From assembly GCA_021234535.1 (NCBI GenBank), contig CM037829.1, positions 28,554,962 through 28,618,961 on the forward strand: DNA of 64,000 bases, given 5' to 3'. The notes under the pieces are model-generated. The model worked only from the letters and a program-made list of their open reading frames with translations, did no database searches and was not told the origin of the DNA. Both the position numbers and the translations under genes were made by a program. The stretch is from Stichopus chloronotus (Eukaryota > Echinodermata > Holothuroidea > Aspidochirotida > Stichopodidae). Below are positions 1-10,510 of the stretch, one piece after another (the stretch's first letter is position 1; every line of letters begins with the position of its first letter).

Positions 1-2917
1 TCCCATTCCTTTGGGGTTGGTGGTTGAAGGGAGTGCTCATTGGTTTTGAAAGAAATGCTTTTAGTGGCAGTGTACAGCATAATCTTGTTCCTGTTGTTTA
101 AAAGTATCTCTGTAGAAGTATCTCTTTTCTCAGTGAAAGTGAAATCGGTCGAAGGGGGGGGGGGGGAGTGAGGGGGGATAAGTTACAGATAGATATAATA
201 AAGGGTTGTATCGTGGGTACGTGGATGTCTGGAAGCGTCCAATACCCCCCCCCCTCCCCAAGAAAATGTTAAAGTATGTCTAAGAATACTTCGCAGAGGG
301 TGATTTTGTTTTCTATTTCGGTCCGAGACTTTGATTTTATGTTGGCGGGACACTCCATAGAGCAAAGAGCCTGAGAAACTGTTTTGGTATGTAAGGAAAA
401 CAGTGATCTTCCTTTCCGGTGGACTACATAGCGCGCAAATAGCACAAAGAAATTTGGGTCTTTTTGGGGGGTCTCCTGTGCGCTTCGCTTTGAGAATTTG
501 AATTGAATACACAAAACAAAAAAAAAACAGTACAGCGCATGCGTCAGTCGATATTGGAAAGACTACTTAATTTTCAATTCCCAAAACTGTATACCGTACC
601 CCATCTCCGTCAGGGTTCCTTTTAAACTCAGTGTCCGATCATTTAAAAAAAACAATACAATACCCAGGCTACTCTGAACTAATGTCCACATAAAAATATC
701 GCAAATTCCCGGTAAGGCTTCTCATGTCGCAGCCAAGCTTTGGACAGTCTATGAAACACAAAACAACTGCTTTTGAGGATGAGTTAGTTCAATAAGTTTG
801 TGCACAGAGGTTCGTCCATATTAATTAAAGTGATTGCGTGTGTACTGAAAAACCCAAAAGATAAGATTATGTTTGATCTTAACTTTTTCTTTATTTTTAA
901 ATGTACACACGAGGTTGTACATGAACGGACTATGTCTTTCAATGAAGGAAATGACGGTAACTACTTCGAAAAACAACCGGATTGGCATAAAAACAGTTAA
1001 TAAGAAATCATATTCAAAACTAACGGTTCTTACTAGAAGCCGCCTACATAATAAGTATACAACAGTACAGGTCTCACGAGTATATCAAAACATACTACTC
1101 AAGTCGTCGCTCCTTGGTGGGTGTCGGGAATTGTAGTATTTGGTGAAACGAAACTCTTTATTTACAAATAAGCTACGAACTGAACACAACCTTCCCCGCG
1201 ACGTCAGTGATCCTGAGTTGTTAGCTGAATATTCAATACTAGTGTGTTTCCCATGGGTTTGTTCAAAGAAGCACACCGTTGATTTGAATGAAAACTGTCA
1301 ACTACTACATTTTCATATTCCACACTTTTTGTCGTTATGTTAGAAGAATTTGAAATCATATGGCAGAATTAACCAACTGAAACCTATTTATTTTCCCAGA
1401 TTGTCTGAATGGTGTAATTAAAAGCCTAACCAAAGTTTCGGAGGGGAAATTTCAATGCTTTCACTTTTTGCCTACGCACGCATGCACTTTAAAGTAACAC
1501 AGGTGGGTCTGTCTACCAACCTGTACTCCTTAAAGAGACAGTGGTAAGCCCAATGTTGCTCTCCCGTGGTGATCCAGGGCTCTGTCCACTGGCCACTTTT
1601 GTTGTGCGTGTTGCTATTCTCTTCTCTCTGCAATAACTGCCAATATTGTTTGCATCTGCTCCCAAAATACATCTTCTACATAGTGAATTCTCCATCTTCT
1701 TCCAAAATAAAGCTTTCCTGCTCAGTTTTGATCGTGTCGAGGTCACATGTTGCTCGAGTTTTTTTTTAAACATGTGTCCGCGAAATGTGTCTCAGTGTGT
1801 ACAAAATTACTGTGTCCAGATGCGCCCTCAAAAATGTAACGACACATTTATCCTTAATAGTGTACACAGGCCTTTAACCTTGCGAATGCTGGCATATGGT
1901 GATGAAAATAATTCTGTTTGTTGTAATGACTGAATATTCCAGTAATAAAGGCAACGTCTTTGGTCAAAGTAAACGAGGAAAATAAAACATTTAAATGGAA
2001 TCACCTTTCCAAACAACATCATAATAGTAATGTAAACCTATGGTTTGTTTGTTCTCACTTTCAAAATTTATGATTCGTGGTTTTACAGAAGTTACCCACA
2101 TGCATGTCTTGGCCTAAATAGCACAAAAATGTTGCAATAAACATTGAAGTCCTATTTTGATAAATTGCCTAACATTTTGTTTTAAAGGGAAATAGGGCGG
2201 CTACAATGCATCAACATGGCATTTAAAGAAAATAACTTTAATCATTGTTCAACGATTAATCCAGACTCATCAATAAACATCAACAAAGATTCATTTCCTC
2301 AAAACATTATGCATAGATTGCATAAGACGAGTTTAGGAAGATGCATCATTTGAATATTTTAGAGTTTTGGGTGACCAAATTATTCTTGAACAACCAGTTA
2401 CTGAATTTCTATCTGTGAAAAACTTTTTTTCTTGAAAAGAATAATATACGGTATCATTCTTTATCCACAATTATTGGTATTACTTTTTTTCCGGAAAACG
2501 AACCGCCTTCTTTCCGTGTAACACATTTCTTCATTTTCTATATTGGCTACGCCATATATTGATACTTACCGTGTTAATAAGTTCAATATACATTTTTCTA
2601 ACCATTCGTTTGGTATGTGTGCGATTTTGAACTATTGAAATGAATTTGTATTTTGCTCGCAGATTGTTACAGGATTGATCAGGTAATCCTTTCGGTAGTC
2701 TAATATCTCATTAGAATGGCATATGTGGCACGTTACGATAGATTCATGTATTAGAACAAAATTAATTTCTGATAATTCTCTTACAGATGAAAAGACTTTC
2801 AAAAATAAACCTGTCTGCTGCGCCCACGGAAATAAAGTTTATTTATACTTCTATGACTGAGCCATCTACGATTGTCTAAACGCTACAGTTTCGCGAAAAA
2901 CCTCTTGAACCGGTCGC
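1..2917. other. non-coding stretch, no gene seen
   Basis: I see no credible exon here. The open frames are short (under 110 codons), overlap on both strands and show no recognisable domain. The only marked structures are a G run near 153-167 and a C run near 245-257, the kind of homopolymer often found in the inverted-repeat elements of this genome. Confidence 0.6.
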
Positions 2918-3190
2918 AGGACAATTCCCCCCCCCCCCCCCGACAATTTCCAACGGACAACTCCCTCCTGGACAACTTCCTCTTGGACAATACCCACCAG
3001 GACAAATTCTAATTAAGACAATTCCCACGCGAACAAAACGTAGTCTCAACTTTTTTCATGAAAGAATTGCCAAAGGAGAGTAGTCAGTAGGGGAAATTTT
3101 CTGCTTTGATGATTGTCCGGGTGGCAATTGTCCTGAGCAGTTGTCCGATGACGATTTGGGGGGAATTACTCCGTGGTAAGTTGTCTGGTC
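2918..3190. repeat. fold-back element of short GGACAA-type units
   Basis: The left half (about 2918-3030) is a row of units of about 15-16 bp that start with GGACAA or a close variant (near 2919, 2941, 2954, 2970, 2985, 3000, 3016) and continue into pyrimidine-rich DNA. The right half (about 3089-3190) carries the reverse-complement theme, with TTGTCC-type units. The two halves face each other across a spacer of about 60 bp, so the whole can fold back. A related copy lies at 49.8-50.0 kb. A non-autonomous inverted-repeat transposon is the likeliest identity (inference). Confidence 0.6.
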
Positions 3191-4160
3191 ACGCTTAAGG
3201 TAGATTTAATACAAGCTGCAGTTGTATTCGAAATGTCCTAAATTAGAACAATTTATCGTATAGAAGAATTAAAAGTTAAATCATACATCAAATAAACCAA
3301 ACGAATGTTGAGCCTTATAATTTTCCAAAAATAACATTTAAATTTCAGAGTAACAACACTTGATTACTACTTTAAAACTGTGTACTGTCAATCTCCTGGT
3401 CATCTACCTTTGTTATTGGTTGGTATTTCAGGGGGAGAGAAAGTAGGGGAAAAGATCACCTGCAGTCACAAAATCTGGAAAATGACTATGCATTTCATCT
3501 TCCAGATAATTGAATATGAAATTGTTCCAATTTTTTGTTGGCCCTTCAAAACTCAGACGCTCCAAGAAAAGCTAGCCGTCAATCACTGTTACTTGCAATC
3601 AAACAGACCAATGGGAAAGAACATGAATATTCATGTTGCAAATAATGGGACTTAAACAAAGTTTTTTGTATTAGCTGCAACATATTTGAATTTCAGTGGC
3701 AAAATAGGACAAATTGTCAACTTATATTCTAGCTTTGAAACGTCAAAGTGTGCATAAGAAAAAAACTGAAGATTGTAGAAAATAATCTTTGTTCAAATTT
3801 TAGTATATCAATCATCGATGCGTCTTTTAATAAATTCATCGTTCATTTTTGTGAAAAGTTTCTTTCTTATTTTGCGTCAACCACCTTTTGTTTGTAGGTT
3901 GGTTGGTTGGTTCGTTTGTTCGTTCGTTCGTTCGTTTTTATTTTCAATGATATTTGTCACTTCTAGTAAAGGAGGAGTCAGACTGACAGTGACGTTGGCA
4001 CCACGTGATCAAGTTCCCGTCACTCGTTTCATAGACATGTATGACGTCACTCGGGGGAAGTTGCAATTGTGAATAAAACTTAACCGAACTGGAGCATTGG
4101 ACAAATTAAGCAGTAAAAATGAATGGAAATAACGACAGTTACTGTCAAATTTATCAAACA
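3191..4160. other. non-coding stretch with GTTC microsatellite and CRE octamer
   Basis: No gene seen. At about 3897-3937 there is a GGTT/GTTC tetranucleotide run. A perfect CRE palindrome, TGACGTCA, sits at 4042-4049. The 84- and 91-codon plus-strand open frames here have no recognisable domain. Confidence 0.5.
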
Positions 4161-4284
4161 CTGACCATTTCACAAGCAAATTAATGTTTTAAAATTGAAT
4201 CATGAATAAACATAAGCCAAATATGCAAAGTTGTGACGTCAATGGAGGACTGATATGCTTTATCTTATCCTTTGTTTATTTAAC
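4161..4284 (+). repeat. dispersed repeat, copy 1 (partner at 61.6 kb)
   Basis: This segment aligns by eye in the same orientation with 61612-61743. Shared blocks include CATGAATAA, a TGTGAYGTCA core and a TTATCTTATCC-like block followed by CTTTG and TAACC. The copies differ by many substitutions and small gaps, so this is an old dispersed repeat of unknown class. Here the core is a perfect CRE (4234-4241); the partner copy has TGATGTCA. Confidence 0.55.
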
Positions 4285-7200
4285 CTTTATTTCAAGTACA
4301 ATTGGGAATTTTATATGCGCTGAGCGTTTTTAGTTTGGAAGCATGTGTTGTCTTCTTTAATAATATTGATATAATTTACCAAAGTGAAACCCAGTAATTA
4401 ACTAATTAAGAGACAATATACAACGCTAAACAAAAGAAATACTGACACTGTGCAACATCGGTTTTGCATTTCATCAAACTTTAAAAGCCATATTTCAAAA
4501 AGTAGTTGATATAAACACAATATAAATGGATTGTGATTTGGGAATTTATTCTACAAATTCTTAACGAAGACAACTCTTTTCTAAATGGTAACTTGGTCTT
4601 TGATATTCCGGCCAACATTATAATATATACGGATTTTCTTATCATTTTCCTGTAAATGTTATTTTCTCATTTGCATCAAACTGAAAGCCGTTAAAATGAC
4701 CAAAACAAAGTAAGCAGATTTACTTATGGCTTGCTTTCCAGTGATTTTCAGGAAGGGCAATTTAAGTGTTGAAGCATGGAGCTTCTACGGTTAAAGCCAG
4801 TGCAATAGCGCTAGCTGTACCACACAATCTGCTTGCGTCTGATTTTTTTTCTCGTATTTCTACCAACGTTTCTGTGCTATGAAGTAAACGATACTGCGCA
4901 TCCCTGTTCTCAATAAATCTACAAAGAAAAGGCTGAGCATCAGCAATTGCAATGCAAAAAATTCACTCATTTTGGCGGTTAGCTGTCTTGTTTAATTTGT
5001 CTTTTGTCGTAGGTAAAAGCGTGTATGATGCTTTGTCTTTTTGGGAGTTATTTATTTTATTATATTAATTTCTGTTTCTTTTTGCTTTTGAATCATTTTC
5101 GTTTCTTTTTTTTCTTTTTTTTTTGGGGGGGGGGGGGCTGGCACTTGATCAAAATAACATCCGCTCTGAGTAATAACATGCTTAGGTAAGTGTCGAGCTA
5201 AAATGACATGGCATATGGGATTCACCGTGTAATCATGTATACGGTATCGTGCTACTTTCAATTTCTTCCATTCGCAGGGTCGCTGGAGTTTATACAGCAC
5301 CAACGGACCACTATTTATACTACGTTACCGACCTTTTCCGATTATATAGACCTTTGTTGATGTCATGGTATTGTTTTCAGGGGAAATTTAGCCAGAAGTC
5401 TAGGAATAGTGTACTCATTTGTTACCGACCGTGGAAATGAAAGTTAGGGAACGTGTCGTGCGTAATGACGCTATACATTTAATTGTCGATTCGACGAGAG
5501 AGTGACTGTGTACAGCCAACTTCGACATCAATCACTTTAAGTTTGTCAAACTTGACACACATGTAGCCAGACGAAATTGGTATTGGTATTGGCTTGTAGA
5601 ACAATTTTACCGCTATGTAGCAGTTTGAATTCAAATTCAAATGTTGAATTGTACGCTTGTGGTCATTTTGCTCTTAGAACGCAATGGTCTTTGTAACATT
5701 CACAGTCATAACCGTCATACATTTAAGTCAGCGCTATTCCTTACATCCACGCAGAGCTCTCTGTCCACGGCTCTGAATCCGAAAAATACTAACAGAACTA
5801 CTTAAAACGTCAGTAGATTAAGCCTTTGAAGTCTCAGATACGTGGAATTGATGAGGAAACTAAGATGACTCACAGACTAGAGAGATTTGATGATAAGCAA
5901 CAACCCTACATATTCTGGTAACACCTGAAGTAACAGTGGCCTACAGTAGTAATATATATAAACACATACAATCGTCACCCCCCCCCCCTCCCTCTCCCCA
6001 CAATGAGAAAGGCATATTGCAGGGAACACGCGGGGCACAAGACTTGAGGTATATGATCAGTGCACGATAGATATGATCTCACTGACGTAAGTGTAGAATA
6101 ACATGTTGCTAGATGTATGACGTCAAATGAATCTAGGATAGTTGTTAAAAAAAAAAAAATAGACTTTGAAGGTGCACGCGATCTCTTAACCGCTATTGCT
6201 CACTTGATGGAAACATTCCCATCTCCCTGTAGTTAGTATTTCTTGTCATTTCATCCACATAGCTCATTACGCCTCTTCACGTAGTACAATGATTTCGTCA
6301 TATATAAATATGTAAATAAGAGCTTTTGTACTTTGATGAGAATATATTACAAGAGCATGGTCGCCGCGGGAGTTTGCCCTTTTCGTAAACTTGTGAGACA
6401 ATTCTTCTTTGTGTGTATGTGTGGGAAGGGGGTTTCTTTCACACGTATGACTCGCCATACTAAAGGAGAGACATTGCGCCTTCTGACCCACTGCATCCCG
6501 GCACGTATTTCGTGGCACAGGTTGTGTAAACTTAAGTTTGTGGAACAATCTTCAACAAATGTGTGCATGGATGAGAACTATACGTCTTGAGTGATCACCA
6601 AAGCATTCCCCCTTCTTTCTCTAAATGGGCATCCTTCGTTAAAGGGCAAGCTTCGGAAAGGTGAGGGGGTTGTCCGTTAGCTACTTAGAGCACATTCATA
6701 AGCGGTAGCTCTAATATCCATGACATATTATGACATACTATGATATACGTCGATCGTGCTTCAAATATGGATGGATATGAACATTAATAACATTTCATAA
6801 ATACAGGGGAAGACATTTAGAGCGGATCCTCCTGAAGATTAAAGTGGACATGGTTGTCACTTTGCGGGCGCGTGGACGGTCTTTTCATTACCAACATTTC
6901 TGCGCTTAATACTCACCAGATGGCAACAACATCAACGTAATGCCAAGGGCTAAAATAATGATCAAAGACGCCCTCAGAGAAAGCAAGGAAGAAAAAAACA
7001 TGCTTTAATACAATTATTGTAGGTCAAATGCTACAACGTTTACGTACTTTCTATGCAAAATTTAGAGGAGGGTGCAAAACTGTGCAGTTTGAATTAGAAA
7101 AAGTCAGCAAATTTTACAACAGTTGCGACAGCAGCCACGTCAGTATTTGTGTCAATGGGCCTTACTTTAAAACGAAAACGAATAATGAGCTCCGCCCCCA

Positions 7201-7415
7201 GAGATAGGTGTAACGATATGAAGGCTTTCAATGGTTCTTCGCACGAAACTCAGGCAATAAATTGCTGATGGAACAATTGGCATCATAATATTGGACTCGA
7301 GGGTATATGAAAATCCACTTATGCTCCATGTGATATCAATATAAATATGTTAGTAGAACACTTCACAAACATGACAATGTTGAAGCACAAATAAGTTTAC
7401 AGGAAAATGTGTATA
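4285..7415. other. non-coding stretch, no gene seen
   Basis: No exon supported. It holds a poly-T/G tract near 5105-5137, a C run near 5978-5988, and one CRE octamer at 6118-6125. Open frames at 6.27-6.59 kb overlap on both strands and look like chance. Confidence 0.55.
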
Positions 7416-7441
7416 TTTCGGACACCCGTGTCCTTCTTCAG
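7416..7441 (-). other. hammerhead-ribozyme-like core in a Penelope terminal arm
   Basis: Read on the minus strand, the segment gives CTGAAGA (7435-7441), which fits the hammerhead CUGANGA box. A short self-complementary stem follows (GGACA pairing with TGTCC across a CGGG loop), then GAAA (7416-7419). Hammerhead motifs are known from terminal repeats of Penelope-like elements. I could not confirm stem III or a cleavage site, so activity is not claimed. Confidence 0.4.
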
Positions 7442-7487
7442 CACAAACAATTTAATGTCGAAAATAATTTCCAAAAACAACAGATGA
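7416..7487 (-). repeat. left inverted arm of Penelope-like element
   Basis: The reverse complement of this segment matches 8369-8428 over roughly 55 bp with few mismatches, including shared blocks CTGTTGTTTTTG, ACATTAAATTGTT and GCTGAAGAAGGACAC. It is therefore an inverted copy of the element's own terminal sequence, placed upstream of the 5'-truncated coding relic. Inverted or partial tandem terminal copies are a known habit of Penelope-like elements. Confidence 0.75.
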
Positions 7488-7618
7488 AGCAATCTGACAG
7501 AATTCTTACTTGATTGTGACTACCCTCTGTCCTCTGCATATTACAAGGGAGGGGATAAAAAAGTTTCCATTTACCGTAGGAACAAACTACTGTCCTACAA
7601 GCCTAAAGTAAAAACTGT

Positions 7619-8272
7619 CGTATTCCTCTTGTCTTTGATTATTCATCTAAAGTCGAGGGTCTTCATCAATGTGTTCGTTCAGATTTCAGTATCCTTCAGT
7701 CAGATAACTCAATCTCAGATCTTTTTAATGGTCCCCCATTAACATGCTAGACGACAGCCACCTAACCTTAAGTCCCTTCTTACATCCTCCATTCTTCCCA
7801 CAACTAGAAACACAGGTAACAAAAAGTGTGGCAAACCCAGATGTCAAGTTTTGTCGTTTCATTGTCACTGATGAAATTTTTACCCCTCCTGGCACTATAT
7901 ATAACATTCGGACCCCCTCCCCTTGATTGTGATATACCTAATGTAGTCTACTTATTATGCTGCAACATATGTAATAAAGGTAACTATGTTGGCCAGACAG
8001 GTAACAACTTTAGACTAAGATTTAACAATCACAAGAAAACAATACAGGATGGGTCTTTGAGCTATCCTGTATTCAAGCACTACAGCGGTGAACGTAATCA
8101 TTTGCTTTCCAACTTGGAATGTATTTTGCTCGGTAACTGCTACTCTTCGGTGACCAAAAGGTTGAAAGCGGAGAGTAAGTGGATAATTAAATTATCCACT
8201 CATTTCAATGGTCTAAAAAAAGACCTTGGGTTGTTGAGTGATTTCCCCTCTGTTTGGGGTGGGGAGGAGTGA
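7619..8272 (+). pseudogene. Penelope-like retroelement relic: RT-endonuclease linker and GIY-YIG domain
   Basis: Penelope-like elements encode a reverse transcriptase followed by a GIY-YIG endonuclease. Here the reading frame is broken into pieces. One frame (7619-7745) reads as the end of the RT region. A second (from 7746) gives the RRQPPNLKSLL and KCGKPRC motifs typical of the linker. A third (about 7850-7925) continues, and a fourth piece (from about 7926, back in the first frame) carries the endonuclease: VVYLLCC, a CNIC cysteine pair, YVGQTG, the RLRFNNH segment, and AESKWI with the likely catalytic Glu near 8171. The fourth piece ends at TGA/TAA just after 8270. At least three frameshifts have occurred and no upstream RT is found, so this is a dead, 5'-truncated copy. 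Confidence 0.85.
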
Positions 8273-8368
8273 TAATGGTAAGTAACACACACTGAATTGA
8301 GGCGTATAACACACTAATTGTATATCGTTGCTTTTTCCGAGCGCGCACTACACATGAGTGTGTGAAGT

Positions 8369-8428
8369 CTGTTGTTTTTGAAAATTATTTTCAACATTAA
8401 ATTGTTAGTGCTGAAGAAGGACACAGGG
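8369..8428 (+). repeat. right terminal arm of Penelope-like element
   Basis: This arm lies about 100 bp after the endonuclease relic and is the inverted partner of 7416-7487. It keeps the CTGAAGAAGGACAC block but then diverges to AGGGGTATG, so the stem partner and the GAAA box of the hammerhead-like core are lost in this copy. Confidence 0.7.
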
Positions 8429-8432
8429 GTAT

Positions 8433-8495
8433 GTATATTTATATATATATAATATATAACATATATAAAACCTATATATATAGTATACATATACC
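8433..8495. repeat. TA-rich microsatellite at element end
   Basis: A run of alternating T and A with minor interruptions begins directly after the right arm of the Penelope-like element. It may have grown from the target site or element tail. Confidence 0.6.
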
Positions 8496-9639
8496 CTATG
8501 TATGGACAACATGTTCACCTGTGCCTTTAGGTAGGTTTCTGGCGTAAATGTATCATTGCGTTGTGGGTATACATAATGTGTATGAACATTTTTTTTTTAC
8601 CACCATGACGGTACCGCGAACGTTTATAAGAATCACACACAGTACCAGGAATCGTTTTTCGTGCTTATATAGCTATCGGATGGAAGTCTGCACTTCCTGG
8701 TAAAGTGGGCCTAACAGGAATGCTATAGAAACCATTGAAAGTCGTCGATATCGAAAGTATGTTTGAAGTCAGTCATTGTATGTAATGAAGGTAGCTTTAC
8801 TCTCTTCCCCACCCACCCCTACACCTAAGGTAGATTAATTTATAAGTCACTGTTGTGGCGTCGTTCCGAACACCAACGAGTTATCTTAATGTAACAACAA
8901 ATACATTATCTGCAGTTTAAATCAACACTTATTAAAAAGGAAAAACATCATCGCAATAATTAATTATATTCTATTATATTTTGCCGTTTAAAGGAGCCTG
9001 AAAGACTTCACATGTATTTTCCAGCTCAACCCATCGCCGGCGTCCCCAGGGGTGGAGAGGGGACATTTATCCCGCCAAATTTTTAGATGCTTTGTCCTCT
9101 TTTTTACCAAAGTGCTCTTATTTACATATTAACAATTTTTCAGGGTGTCTTTTAGACATCCCCCAACTGTATTTTCAGAGTGCCCTTTTAGATTTTTACC
9201 TTTCCAACTTTAAGAGGGTTGCTCCAGCCTTCACTTCTCTCCTCGCCGTAAACATAATCTTACGATAAATATAACTAGTGATTTTATAACACAGCAAACT
9301 TTTCTTTCTGCATGTTGACAAATAAGTCTGTTAACATTGTTAAATTGTCCTTAACTGTTTGTCTATGTTCCTTTGATCTTTGTCTATGTTCCTTTTGAAA
9401 AAAAAAAAAAAACTGTAGTTTCTGTGAACCAGAGATTGAATGGTCAGGAGTTTGGCCAAGACATTTTAAGTGATAATCATGAGACGTATGCGAGGGCCTT
9501 AGTGGTTCATTTGGAAGGAGACAGGTTGCACAAAAAAAGTTGTGCTAAGTCTTTTTCCATCGTTTTTCAACTATTTCTTATCATTCAATGCAACAGAGAA
9601 TAATTTTTTGCATAGCAACTTAAATAAATCAGTGCAAGG
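8496..9639. other. non-coding stretch, possible repeat fragment at 9.03-9.24 kb
   Basis: No gene seen. Around 9036-9240 the base composition shifts to GC-rich, with CCCCAGGGGTGGAGAGGGG near 9044 followed by CTTTT-rich phrases. This resembles a decayed inserted repeat, but I cannot assign a family. Confidence 0.4.
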
Positions 9640-10510
9640 AGGTCATCATGGAAACATTTACATTGTATAATGGTTACAGACATTAATTTAAAACACCAGC
9701 AAATGGTGTAACATGTACAATACGTAGTCACATTGCAAAGATCAGATAAATACACCGCAGGGCATGCATGGGGGTAAACAATGAACCATTTTCTTAATTG
9801 TACATTCGTTTTTTTAAACAAGAGGCGTGGTAGTAAACATGGCACCATTACATGGAAAGCGTTTATGACAGAATCATACACCAGGATTGGTGTAAATATT
9901 ACAAAATCATTTTAAAATTCTGAGGCTAATATGTGTGTAAAAGTAGCACCATCTTAGAAGAAAAATAAAAGCGCAAAAAACATCAGCGTTAGATTTCAGC
10001 ATTATACAGATTTCAGAATTATTCAGATTCTGGCTTCTTTTCATCGTGGCTAACATAAAAAATAACAACGTGGGTGTAAGAAGCGCATAATGGTCTTACC
10101 GTGTGTAAACATTATCTAGAAACTACCAAGGAGACATGTTAACAAGAAAGCGTGATTTTAAAGTCATGCGTTAAAGTGCGTGTGAACCTCGATTCTGCGT
10201 AAAACCCAAGTGTTTGACTACAACAGGCAAAACTTCCATGTGTACGGTATATGATGACGACATACATTTGAAAAATGCCATCAGATTTCTGATGACAACA
10301 TATATTTCAAACACCATTAGTTCGGGCTACGACACCAACATAAATTTAAAACACCATCGAGTTTACCGGCAACATCATATGCACAATGATTTCACACATA
10401 CAGTTTAATGGCACCATCGGTATATGACTTCGAATAAGGTACCATCGGGTGTGACGATGCTATTCACTTTAAACACCGTCTGGTGTAACGACAGCATACT
10501 AGTCAGAACC
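9640..10510 (+). repeat. degenerate tandem repeat, period about 38 bp
   Basis: Between about 10245 and 10500 a unit recurs with the theme ACGACAACATA, then ATTTAAAACACCATC, then GGTGTAA, at spacings near 34-40 bp. Looser copies of the ACACCA and GGTGTAA blocks occur back to about 9690. Divergence is high. The open frame 10214-10408 (64 codons) is only the repeat read in one frame. Confidence 0.45.
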
